Below are positions 1-7,449 of a stretch of DNA of 14,966 bases, piece after piece. Location of the stretch: positions 1-14,966 of the forward strand of contig JAOQAL010000047.1 in assembly GCA_025963615.1 (NCBI GenBank), read 5' to 3'. Position 1 is the first letter of the stretch. Every line of letters starts with the position of its first letter. The position numbers and the translations under genes are program-made. This stretch comes from Chitinophagaceae bacterium. Lineage in GTDB: Bacteria; Bacteroidota; Bacteroidia; Chitinophagales; Chitinophagaceae. The notes beneath the pieces are model-generated. The model had not been told where the DNA came from and searched no databases. It saw only the letters and a list, made by a program, of their open reading frames with translations.

Positions 1-1
1 C

Positions 2-544
2 AAAAAAAATACTTTTTTTGATTTTATTGATTGTGCAGAATTCCTGATCCGGGAAAAATATACATCCAAAGAGCATTTATATGCGATGGGTGGCAGCGCC
101 GGGGGTTTATTGATGGGAGCTGTCATGAATTTACGTCCTGATTTGTGGCAGGGGATCATTGCCTCGGTTCCTTTTGTTGACGTAATCACTACGATGTGCG
201 ATCAGAGCATTCCCTTAACTACGGGTGAATTTCTTGAATGGGGGGATCCGGCTATTAAGGATGAATATTTCTACATGAAATCTTATTCGCCTGTTGACAA
301 TGTAGAAAAGAAGGCTTACCCGAATTTGCTGGTAACCACCGGGCTTCATGATTCACAGGTTCAATATTTTGAGCCATCTAAATGGGTTGCTAAATTGCGG
401 GATTTAAAGACTAACAATAATATTCTGCTGCTGCATACAAATATGGATGCAGGTCATGGTGGGGCTTCGGGCCGTTTTGATTATCTGAAAGAAGTCGCGT
501 TGGAATATAATTTTTTGCTGGCGCTGGAAGGGATCCATCAATAA
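2..544 (+). CDS. ptrB: Oligopeptidase B, C-terminal part (cut by window edge)
   Basis: This is the last 180 residues of a serine peptidase of family S9A that cleaves short peptides after Arg or Lys. The frame is open from base 2, so the gene begins outside the window; the first in-frame ATG at 86 is internal. All three catalytic residues are visible in their expected contexts: Ser in GGSAGG (codon 95-97), Asp in the LHDSQVQY segment (350-352) and His in GHGG (455-457). The stretches [18 protein letters not shown] and MKSYSP match my memory of E. coli oligopeptidase B closely, which favours PtrB over prolyl oligopeptidase or a dipeptidyl peptidase. The C-terminal end looks intact. No signal peptide can be judged because the N-terminus is missing. 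A 122-nt spacer separates it from the next + strand gene. Confidence 0.93.
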   Translation, partial: KKNTFFDFIDCAEFLIREKYTSKEHLYAMGGSAGGLLMGAVMNLRPDLWQGIIASVPFVDVITTMCDQSIPLTTGEFLEWGDPAIKDEYFYMKSYSPVDNVEKKAYPNLLVTTGLHDSQVQYFEPSKWVAKLRDLKTNNNILLLHTNMDAGHGGASGRFDYLKEVALEYNFLLALEGIHQ

Positions 545-583
545 AAAAGGGAATCACTGATTTTCAATTGTAAGAGTCAACTC

Positions 584-648
584 AAAATCGTACAAATCAG
601 CAGATTAAATCAGTTCCAGGACAATAAAACGCTGATTTTTACGATTTT
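584..648. repeat. 17-bp inverted repeat in the ptrB/OMP spacer
   Basis: Left arm 584-600 (AAAATCGTACAAATCAG) and right arm 632-648 (CTGATTTTTACGATTTT) are complementary at 16 of 17 positions, separated by 31 nt. The heptamer AAATCAG occurs again inside the loop (607-613), and its complement CTGATTT also lies at 557-563. There is no T-run after the right arm, so it is a poor intrinsic terminator. It lies 40 nt after the ptrB stop and ends 18 nt before the start of the next gene. It could be a leader hairpin, an operator, or one copy of a dispersed intergenic palindrome. Confidence 0.75.
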
Positions 649-666
649 AGCTTAAACTCCCTGCTT

Positions 667-3600
667 TTGAAGCTGACAGGCAGAATATCATTGTTTCTGG
701 CATTTGTGCTGCTTGGCCTGTTTAGCAACGCTCAGGTTATTCTTCCCGGGTCTAACTTCCGGCAGAAAACTGTTATACTCAAAGGAGATAGTTTGCAAAT
801 TGATACGTTAAGTATTATCCCAAGAACGTTGATTATTTCGAGGGTACCTCCTTCAGATTACCGGCTCGATTTTGTTCATTCAATAGTTTATTTTACTAAA
901 CGGCCTGAATCTGATACAATATATCTATCGTATCGGGTATTCCCCTACAAATTAAATCCTATTGCCCAACGCATCAATTTTGACAGCATCATTAACCGCG
1001 ATTATATACAACCGTTTACCTACACTGAAAATAGTCCAACCGGACAACGGGGAATGTTTGATTTCGGATCGCTAAAAGCGAATGGAAGTTTTGGGCGGCA
1101 GATAGCCTTCGGCAACAGCCAGGACGCTGTGGTCAACTCTACCTTGAATATGCAACTGGAAGGCATGTTGGGTGACAGTATCGAAATACAGGCAGCTATC
1201 ACCGACAATAATATTCCGATACAACCGGATGGCAATACACAGCAACTCAATGAATTTGATCAGGTATTTCTCCAGTTTAAAAAGAGGGGATGGCAATTAA
1301 GTTTGGGTGATATTGACATACGGCAGAATAAAAGTTATTTTTTAAATTTTTATAAACGCTTGCAGGGTGTCGCATTTCAAACAACAAATAAAATTTCAAA
1401 ATCAACCACCTCCAATACCCTTGTAAGTGGCTCCATTGCTAAAGGAAAATTCAACCGCAATGTTTTCCAGGGGCTGGAGGGTAACCAGGGCCCTTACCGC
1501 ATGACCGGGGCAAACAATGAAATCTTTTTTATAATCCTGTCAGGAACGGAAAGAGTTTTTATCGATGGAGAATTGCTTCAGCGGGGCGAAGACCAGGATT
1601 ATGTAATCAATTACAATACGGCTGAGGTCACTTTTACCCCGAAAAGAATGATTACGAAAGACAGTCGGATACAGGTGGAATTTGAATATGCGGACAGGAA
1701 TTATCTGAATGCCAACATTTATGTTAGTGAAGAATTGGAAATTGGTAAAAAACTGAAACTAAGGATCGGCGCCTTTAATAACAGCGATGCTAAGAATTCC
1801 CAGATTAACCAGATACTGGATAACCAGCAAAAACAGTTTTTATCCAGTGTAGGGGATAGTATACAGAATGCACTCTACCCAACGGCGACCTTAGACACAT
1901 TTGCCGCCGGCAAGGTATTGTATGCAAAGATTTACTTTAACAATGGCAATTCGCTGGATTCATTTTATCAATACTCAGCCAAACAGGATTCTGCAAAATA
2001 TAACGTGTCGTTTTCAGAAGTAGGTGCGGGGCGGGGAAATTACGTTACTGATTTTAATGGCGCGAACGGGAAAGTATACAAATTTGTTCCGCCTGTCGGC
2101 AATACAAAGCAAGGGCAGTTTGAACCCGTCACTATTCTTGTGACGCCTAAGAAACAACAGATCGTCAATCTCGGTATCGACTACGCTATGAGCAAAAACA
2201 CATTGCTAAAAACAGAATTGGCCATGAGCAGCTATGATGCCAATACATTTTCAAAATTCAATAACGGCGACGACCTGGGGTTTGCCGCGAAATTTCAACT
2301 TTCAAATACCAAACAGCTGGCAGCAAAAAATAAACTGCAGTTAATTACCGGCCTCGATTATGAATATGTGCAGGATAAATTTAAACCGCTCGAACGAATA
2401 CGGAATGTGGAGTTTACCAGGGACTGGGGATTGCCGCTGCAACAAACGGTGATCCCGGTTACGGAAAACATTATTAAAGCATCAGCCCAGCTAAAGAACG
2501 AGAACAACCACTCAGTTACTTACCGGTTTACTAATTACACCCGCAGCGATAGTTATAATGGCATCCAGAATTCAATTATTCATAAGGTCAGCATTAAAGG
2601 CTGGCAGTTTAACAACCAGTTTATCGTTACCAATTTCAACACACAAAATGACAAGGGGGTCTACCTCCGGCCAGTCATTGATTTAAGCAAGTTGTTTCCG
2701 AAAATTTATAATTACCGAATCGGGTTTAATTATGCGCTGGAACAGAATAAAACAAACAATAAACTGGCAGATACATTAACTCCGGTTGCTTTTTCTTTTG
2801 ACACGTATTCTGTTTATCTTAAATCGGATGAAAATAAAAAAAATAAATATGGCATTACATTTTTTACAAGAGCTGACAAATATCCTTATGGCAAAAGCTT
2901 AATACAGGCGGACAGGAGTTTGAACATGAACCTTAAAGCGGAATTATTAAAGAACCCGGAACATCAGTTTACGCTGGATGCCACGTTCCGCAGGTTAAAA
3001 GTCAACAATAAAACATTAACCACCCAGCAGGATGATAATACCATACTGGGCCGTGCGCAGTATGTTGTGAATAAATGGAAAGGATTACTAACCGGGGACG
3101 TATTGTATGAATCGGGGTCGGGACAGGAACAAAAAAGAGATTTTGCCTACCTGGAAGTTCCGGCAGGCCAGGGACAATATGTATGGAATGATTATGACAG
3201 CAATGGTGTACAGTCTTTAAATGAATTTGAATTGGCCGCTTTTTCCGACCAGGCGAAATTCATCCGTATTTTAACACCCACCAATCAATTTATAAAAGCA
3301 AACTATACTACCATCAACTACAGCCTCGGCGTCAATCCGCGGGCATTGCTTAGCAGCCCTGATTTAAAAGGTATGTCGAAATGGTTGTCCAGGCTTAATT
3401 TTCAAAGCTCGATGCAGATCAGTAAAAAATCGGTCGCGACCGGCGATTTTGAATTTAATCCGTTTAAGTATAACCTAACGGATACCGCATTAATTACCCT
3501 GACCACTACTTTATTAAACGCATTATCGTTTAACCGTTATAGTAACCGATGGGGATTGGATCTGAGTAACCTGCGCAATAGCGGCAAATCCCTGTTAACC

Positions 3601-4161
3601 TATGGATATGAGAGCCGGAAACAAACGGACTGGACTTTCAAGTTACGATGGAATATTACAAAGATCTTCACACTGACCATTATCAACCGCAAAGGGCTAA
3701 GCGCTTTGTATACACCGGCCTTTGATAACAAAAATTATGAATTAGGTATTTACAGCGTGGAGCCCCGGCTTGATTTTATTAACGGAACCTCATTCCGTTT
3801 ATCTACCGGGTATAAATTAGAAAGTAAAAAAAATAAGGAAATTTATGGCGGCGAAAAATCAACTTCCAATGCTGTAAATGTTGAAACCAAATATAACATT
3901 TTACAAAGCAGTTCTGTCAGCGGAAAATTTACGTTAAACAATATTAATTATAAAACGCCTTCCGGTGCCAGCACAGAAAACTCAACTGTTGGTTATACCA
4001 TACTGGATGGCTTATTGCCTGGAAAAAATTATATCTGGAATATCACTGTCACGAAACGCCTGTTAAACAACCTGGAACTAAGTGTTCAGTATGATGGCCG
4101 TAAGCCTGCTACTGGAAAAACGGTGCATGTCGGGAAGGCTTCCCTGACGGCACTTTTTTAA
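667..4161 (+). CDS. Predicted outer-membrane beta-barrel surface protein, TTG start
   Basis: This is an 1164-residue protein with an N-terminal signal peptide (residues 1-22, cleavage expected before Gln23 in SNAQ). No ATG is available: the frame has a stop at 625-627, and TTG at 667 puts a Lys directly before the hydrophobic core, so TTG is the best start, with CTG at 661 as an alternative. Residues about 270-345 contain GNQGPYRMTG, a SGTERVFIDGELLQRG segment and a following VTFTPKRMITKDSRI stretch. I recall this block from large uncharacterised Bacteroidota surface proteins. The remainder alternates short polar and aromatic stretches typical of transmembrane beta-strands, with no TonB plug. 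Residues 842-853 form a perfect EF-hand-type loop. I cannot assign a function; it may be a porin-like or surface-assembly protein. It converges on ychF and seems to be monocistronic. Confidence 0.85.
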   Translation: MKLTGRISLFLAFVLLGLFSNAQVILPGSNFRQKTVILKGDSLQIDTLSIIPRTLIISRVPPSDYRLDFVHSIVYFTKRPESDTIYLSYRVFPYKLNPIAQRINFDSIINRDYIQPFTYTENSPTGQRGMFDFGSLKANGSFGRQIAFGNSQDAVVNSTLNMQLEGMLGDSIEIQAAITDNNIPIQPDGNTQQLNEFDQVFLQFKKRGWQLSLGDIDIRQNKSYFLNFYKRLQGVAFQTTNKISKSTTSNTLVSGSIAKGKFNRNVFQGLEGNQGPYRMTGANNEIFFIILSGTERVFIDGELLQRGEDQDYVINYNTAEVTFTPKRMITKDSRIQVEFEYADRNYLNANIYVSEELEIGKKLKLRIGAFNNSDAKNSQINQILDNQQKQFLSSVGDSIQNALYPTATLDTFAAGKVLYAKIYFNNGNSLDSFYQYSAKQDSAKYNVSFSEVGAGRGNYVTDFNGANGKVYKFVPPVGNTKQGQFEPVTILVTPKKQQIVNLGIDYAMSKNTLLKTELAMSSYDANTFSKFNNGDDLGFAAKFQLSNTKQLAAKNKLQLITGLDYEYVQDKFKPLERIRNVEFTRDWGLPLQQTVIPVTENIIKASAQLKNENNHSVTYRFTNYTRSDSYNGIQNSIIHKVSIKGWQFNNQFIVTNFNTQNDKGVYLRPVIDLSKLFPKIYNYRIGFNYALEQNKTNNKLADTLTPVAFSFDTYSVYLKSDENKKNKYGITFFTRADKYPYGKSLIQADRSLNMNLKAELLKNPEHQFTLDATFRRLKVNNKTLTTQQDDNTILGRAQYVVNKWKGLLTGDVLYESGSGQEQKRDFAYLEVPAGQGQYVWNDYDSNGVQSLNEFELAAFSDQAKFIRILTPTNQFIKANYTTINYSLGVNPRALLSSPDLKGMSKWLSRLNFQSSMQISKKSVATGDFEFNPFKYNLTDTALITLTTTLLNALSFNRYSNRWGLDLSNLRNSGKSLLTYGYESRKQTDWTFKLRWNITKIFTLTIINRKGLSALYTPAFDNKNYELGIYSVEPRLDFINGTSFRLSTGYKLESKKNKEIYGGEKSTSNAVNVETKYNILQSSSVSGKFTLNNINYKTPSGASTENSTVGYTILDGLLPGKNYIWNITVTKRLLNNLELSVQYDGRKPATGKTVHVGKASLTALF

Positions 4162-4167
4162 TTTTCA

Positions 4168-4211
4168 AACCGGGTTAATTCCGATAATCAATACTCTTTG
4201 GTATCCCGGTT
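4168..4211. terminator. Possible weak bidirectional stem between convergent genes
   Basis: The 48-nt gap between the convergent outer-membrane protein gene and ychF is bounded by AACCGGG (4168-4174) and CCCGGTT (4205-4211). These form a perfect 7-bp inverted repeat with a 30-nt loop. Its position suits a shared terminator, but the loop is long, there is no T-run on either side, and the right arm runs into the ychF stop codon. The call rests mostly on position. Confidence 0.22.
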
Positions 4212-5307
4212 ATACATTAAACCTGAAGTGCATCACATCGCCATCTTTCACCGGGTACTCTTTTCCTTCAATCCGTAATTTACCGGCTTCACGGCAGGCG
4301 GCTTCAGATCCATATTGTACAAAGTCATCGTAACCGATCACTTCGGCTTTGATAAACCCTTTTTCAAAATCTGTATGAATAACGCCCGCTGCCTGTGGCG
4401 CTTTCCAGCCTTCATGAATTGTCCATGCTCTCACTTCCTGTACACCCGCGGTAAAATAAGTATAAAGATTCAATAGTTTATAAGCAGAATGAATAAGCCT
4501 GTCCAGTGCCGGTTCTGTCATCTTGTATTCATCCATAAACAACTGGCGGTCATCCGGGCTATCCAACTCAGAAATCTGCGCTTCGATATTATTGTTCATG
4601 ATGATCACCTGCGCATTCTCATTTATTACCGCCGCTTTCAATGCTTCGGAAAATTTATTCCCGGTATGCATCGAAGGTTCATCCACATTGGCGACGTATA
4701 AGACCGGTTTATCGGTTAATAAGAACAAATCAGCCACCGCCACTTTTTCATCCTTTGATAAATCCAACTCGCGGATATTTTTACCCTTGTCGAGATGCGC
4801 CTTGCATCGTATCAATACCTCCAGTTCCGTTTTCAACCTGGGTTCAATACGAACCTGCTTTTCTGTTTTCGATATTTTCCGTTCAACACTATCAAGATCT
4901 TTTAACTGCAGTTCGGTATCGATAATATCTTTATCACTCACCGGATTGATCGCGCCTTCGTCACGCAAAACGTTTTCATCTTCAAAACAACGGATCACAT
5001 GAATGATGGCATCTACTTCCCTGATATTCGCCAAAAATTTATTTCCTAAACCCTCACCTTTGCTGGCGCCTTTTACAAGGCCGGCAATATCCACAATTTC
5101 AATTTGAGTGGGAACAATGCGGTTGGGCAATACCAGTTCCGCCAGTTTGTTTAAACGTTTATCCGGCACATCTACCAAACCGATATTCGGTTCAATGGTA
5201 CAGAACCTGTAGTTACTTGCCTGTGCCTTAGCGCTGTTGCTCACCGCGTTAAATAAAGTTGACTTACCTACGTTTGGCAATCCCACGATGCCGGCTTGTA
5301 AACCCAT
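4210..5307 (-). CDS. ychF: Redox-regulated/ribosome-associated ATPase YchF (Obg-like)
   Basis: This is a 365-residue P-loop NTPase of the Obg/HflX superfamily, near the usual family length (about 363). YchF proteins prefer ATP to GTP, bind ribosomes and act in translation and stress control. Visible motifs are the P-loop GLPNVGKS (residues 9-16), the TIEP segment near residue 38, G3 DIAG (73-76) followed by LVKGASKGEGLGNKFL, and NVDE (207-210) where a true GTPase would have NKxD, the signature of the ATP-preferring members. The C-terminal TGS domain lies at roughly 280-363 and includes RAWTIHEGWKAPQAAG and HTDFEKGFI. The ATG start is set by the conserved MGLQAGIVGLPNVGKS opening. The gene is cytosolic, transcribed alone, and convergent with the preceding gene. 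Confidence 0.97.
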   Translation of the reverse strand: MGLQAGIVGLPNVGKSTLFNAVSNSAKAQASNYRFCTIEPNIGLVDVPDKRLNKLAELVLPNRIVPTQIEIVDIAGLVKGASKGEGLGNKFLANIREVDAIIHVIRCFEDENVLRDEGAINPVSDKDIIDTELQLKDLDSVERKISKTEKQVRIEPRLKTELEVLIRCKAHLDKGKNIRELDLSKDEKVAVADLFLLTDKPVLYVANVDEPSMHTGNKFSEALKAAVINENAQVIIMNNNIEAQISELDSPDDRQLFMDEYKMTEPALDRLIHSAYKLLNLYTYFTAGVQEVRAWTIHEGWKAPQAAGVIHTDFEKGFIKAEVIGYDDFVQYGSEAACREAGKLRIEGKEYPVKDGDVMHFRFNV

Positions 5308-5731
5308 ATATAAAATTTCTTGTTTATCGTTTATAATCTGTAACTACCAGGTCTATTTAGCTGAAGCTACACCGCCTCTCCGGTGTTCGTATTGCTGATC
5401 AGCCGCCTTACAAACCGGTAACTCCTGATTTTTGAGGCGCGAAGATAAGGCAAGAAAAGTTCATCGTAAAAGTTAGGTATAACAGCTCGTTAAATGGCTG
5501 GTTTAGCCGGTGGAATGAATGATGTATGGAAGTTACCCGTTACGGCCAGATTGAATGTTAACCTAACCCCATTAAGAGCCGCGATTAACCTGGAACCGCC
5601 CTTGACGCTTATGAAAAACAAAAAGACTGGAACCAGGCTTAGGCCAACCATCATGTTGGATATCATGTCATCGGAATGACCTTCGTTCAACCGGTTATTT
5701 TAACGGGTTAATTTTTTCGCAATAATCACTT
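5308..5731. other. 424-nt stretch without an assignable gene
   Basis: This stretch lies between the ychF start and the stop of the LytTR gene. It holds a 6-bp hairpin (ACACCG/CGGTGT, 5369-5386), the palindrome GCTGATCAGC (5393-5402), and two overlapping antiparallel short ORFs. The + strand ORF runs from ATG 5494 to 5679 (61 codons, preceded directly by TAA). The - strand ORF runs from TTG 5690 to 5490 (66 codons, with a hydrophobic patch). Neither has a clear ribosome-binding site or a family I recognise. A + strand terminator-like hairpin follows at 5689-5717, which leaves room for a small + strand transcript. I saw no tRNA, tmRNA or RNase P RNA signature. Confidence 0.5.
5689..5717 (+). 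terminator. Terminator-like hairpin reading on the + strand
   Basis: AACCGGTTA (5689-5697) pairs with TAACGGGTT (5701-5709) over nine positions with one mismatch and a 3-nt loop. It is followed by AA and a run of six T (5712-5717). The T-run is on the + strand, although both flanking annotated genes are on the - strand. In the - direction the stem has no T-run, so it is an unconvincing terminator for the LytTR gene that ends at 5732. If real, it implies a + strand transcript in the preceding gap. Confidence 0.4.
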
Positions 5732-6637
5732 TTATAGATGTGTTTGCCTGCGGAATGCCAACAGTCTGTCAGAAAACTCACTGTTTAAGTTTCTGGAAAC
5801 AGGTATAAGGTCTGTCGTGCCTTGTAATTTTAATTTGTAACCCTGTGCATTGCCTTCAACCTGTTCAATTTTATCAAGGTTTACAATATAAGCGCGGTGA
5901 CAGCGAAAGAACAATGAATAAGGATATACGGTCGTTGTAGCCTTATTCATAGTCATTCTTATGACGCTATAGGTGAGTTTCCCTTTTTGTTCAAAAAATA
6001 TTTTAATATAGTTACTGGCCGCTTCAATATAAAATAAATGGTCTGCGTCAATAGTTTTTTTTTCTGTTTGATGATCGCTTTCAAAAGTTATTTCCCCATT
6101 TTGGGCGGAGGCGGGCTTGTGGCTGTCAGTTTGTTCACTTCCTTTCTTTTGTTCTAATTTCTTTTGAAGCGTCGCCGCCTCCCGTTTGAATTGCTGCAAC
6201 CAATGATTTTGCGAGTACAGCGTGTAAATAATAATTGGCAAAAGGCCAACGGAAATGGCTATGCCCTGATAATAGAATACATTTTTCCAGGTAAGTTGTA
6301 TGTGGAATAATAAGGAAGAAATTAAATAATTAACCAGGCCAACCAGAATGACAATAGCCCCCATATTAATGATTTGTTTTCCACTTGTCCATTTTTCTTC
6401 GTTAAAAATCTGAGGAAAGAAAAGGTTTAAAAAAAAGTTTGATCCAAAAATGCAGGAGAATGTAATCAGTCCAAAAATGATACTGCTTTTTATCAGCAAT
6501 GGCGTTGGGATCTTGTCCAATTCAAATGGACGGAACACAAGTAGAAAGATGGTAATAAAAGCACCAAAACCGGCGGCTATTTTTAATCCGTTTTGCCAGG
6601 AGCTATTATGTGGGAATGGCTGCCCGAATATATTCAT
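5732..6637 (-). CDS. Membrane-anchored LytTR-domain transcriptional regulator
   Basis: This is a 301-residue protein with an N-terminal block of about four membrane helices (near residues 17-36, 48-73, 88-111 and 120-141). A charged, probably coiled-coil linker (146-168) and a C-terminal LytTR DNA-binding domain (about 181-295) follow. The LytTR signature is clear in LFYIEAASNYIKIF, FFRCHRAYIVNLDKIEQVEG and IPVSRNL. There is no receiver domain and no phosphorylatable Asp motif, so it is not a normal response regulator; DNA binding presumably responds to a membrane or envelope signal, or to dimerisation. The ATG start fits the hydrophobic N-terminus. It is the last gene of a - strand set with a secreted protein and a TonB receptor, 92 nt after the former, and has its own candidate -7 box. 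Its ligand and targets are unknown. Confidence 0.9.
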   Translation of the reverse strand: MNIFGQPFPHNSSWQNGLKIAAGFGAFITIFLLVFRPFELDKIPTPLLIKSSIIFGLITFSCIFGSNFFLNLFFPQIFNEEKWTSGKQIINMGAIVILVGLVNYLISSLLFHIQLTWKNVFYYQGIAISVGLLPIIIYTLYSQNHWLQQFKREAATLQKKLEQKKGSEQTDSHKPASAQNGEITFESDHQTEKKTIDADHLFYIEAASNYIKIFFEQKGKLTYSVIRMTMNKATTTVYPYSLFFRCHRAYIVNLDKIEQVEGNAQGYKLKLQGTTDLIPVSRNLNSEFSDRLLAFRRQTHL

Positions 6638-6660
6638 TTATGATTTATTTGAATTCTTTA

Positions 6661-6668
6661 CAAATCTA
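6661..6668 (-). promoter_or_regulatory. Candidate -7 box of the LytTR gene
   Basis: Read on the - strand this is TAGATTTG, a perfect match to the Bacteroidota -7 consensus TAnnTTTG, and identical to the box in front of the TonB receptor gene. It lies 23 nt upstream of the ATG. No TTTG -33 element is present 19-22 nt further upstream; that space is occupied by a palindrome (6674-6721). The missing -33 element may mean the promoter needs an activator. Confidence 0.5.
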
Positions 6669-6673
6669 GTCAA

Positions 6674-6721
6674 GACTTCGCAGCCACTGAATCTATCTGT
6701 GATGTCAGGCTCTGCGAAGTC
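6674..6721. repeat. Long imperfect palindrome between secreted-protein and LytTR genes
   Basis: GACTTCGCAG (6674-6683) and CTGCGAAGTC (6712-6721) form a perfect 10-bp inverted repeat. Inside them CTGA (6687-6690) pairs with TCAG (6705-6708), leaving a 14-nt apical loop. The structure begins 8 nt after the stop of the upstream secreted-protein gene and ends 5 nt before the candidate -7 box of the LytTR gene. No T-run follows it on the - strand, so a standard terminator is unlikely. An operator, an mRNA-processing or stabilising hairpin, or a dispersed intergenic repeat all remain possible. Confidence 0.75.
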
Positions 6722-6729
6722 ATTGCGGT

Positions 6730-7395
6730 TCACCTTCTGTTTATTTTGGCCTGGAGCATTTTTGTTTGTGCCAAACCCCAGCCAGGTGCAATGCTATTTT
6801 CGGGTTTAAACACTTTAAAATTACTCAAGGCTTTTTCTATTACCGGGCCCGCTGCTTCGGGGCCACCACCCATCGCTGTTGGCGTAAACATCTTCGTTCT
6901 GGCCTCAATTAAATAGGGGCGGGGATTCAAAGGATTCTGTTCCTTGGCAGTTTTCAAAAAGGCAGCCGCTTCTATACTACTGGTCTGCCATCTTGTTACC
7001 GGATCAACCAGAATTTTGGTATTAATTATCATTCCCTGTAGCGCCGATATTTCAGAATTATTATTGCTGAGCAAGCTTGCTTTTTCAAGATATTCTCCGG
7101 CTTTTGCGGCGAGAGGGTCGATCATTGCTTTATCGGGTACATTCATTGCCATAAACCCATAACATAAAGCAGCATAATACCAGGGTTGCCAATATTTTTT
7201 TTCTGCATTTCCTATTCGCTCGAATGTATTGGCCAGCATCGTATAAGTGGCAGCTGTGCTGGCAGTATCCAGTATTCTTAAATTTGTTTCCATCGTGACA
7301 ATAAATTTTTTCTCTTCCGCAGAGGCTGCTGGTTGTGCCATGCTGCAGTCGAAAAGACAGAATGAGACAACAAGAATAATAATTACTTTTTTCAT
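6730..7395 (-). CDS. Secreted TPR-like helical protein of unknown function
   Basis: This is a 221-residue protein starting with MKKVIIILVVSFCLFDCSMAQ, a signal peptide probably cut before Gln21 at SMAQ. An in-frame ATG 45 nt upstream (7440) would add 15 residues ahead of the signal and is judged not to be the start. LFDC resembles a lipobox, but Asp at -1 argues against lipidation. The body is predicted helical with TPR-like character, including WQPWYYAALCYGFMA and GEYLEKASLLSNNNSEISAL. The conserved-looking end contains FTPTAMGGGPEAAGPVIEKA and FKPENSIAPGWG. I recall related Bacteroidota proteins with the GGG...KA...FKP...WG pattern but no assigned function. It starts 54 nt after the TonB receptor stop on the same strand, so co-transcription and a periplasmic partnership are likely. 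Confidence 0.82.
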   Translation of the reverse strand: MKKVIIILVVSFCLFDCSMAQPAASAEEKKFIVTMETNLRILDTASTAATYTMLANTFERIGNAEKKYWQPWYYAALCYGFMAMNVPDKAMIDPLAAKAGEYLEKASLLSNNNSEISALQGMIINTKILVDPVTRWQTSSIEAAAFLKTAKEQNPLNPRPYLIEARTKMFTPTAMGGGPEAAGPVIEKALSNFKVFKPENSIAPGWGLAQTKMLQAKINRR

Positions 7396-7449
7396 TGTGA
7401 TTGTTTTATGAGAGTGACAAATAATTTGCAGATCATTCATGAAACTGTT

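Noticed and set aside
1020..1296. Two - strand ORFs of 74-76 codons inside the outer-membrane protein gene
   Set aside because: Antisense shadows of a long coding frame, with no ribosome-binding site or recognisable motif.
4489..5002. Several + strand ORFs of 70-159 codons across ychF
   Set aside because: They lie wholly inside the strongly conserved ychF gene on the opposite strand and show no family features.
5490..5690. Antiparallel 61- and 66-codon ORFs as confirmed genes
   Set aside because: They overlap completely, neither has a clear ribosome-binding site or known family, and one starts at TTG; kept only as a finding.
7396..7440. 15-residue extension of the TPR-like secreted protein from ATG 7440
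   Set aside because: The extension is polar and precedes a complete MKK-type signal peptide at 7395.
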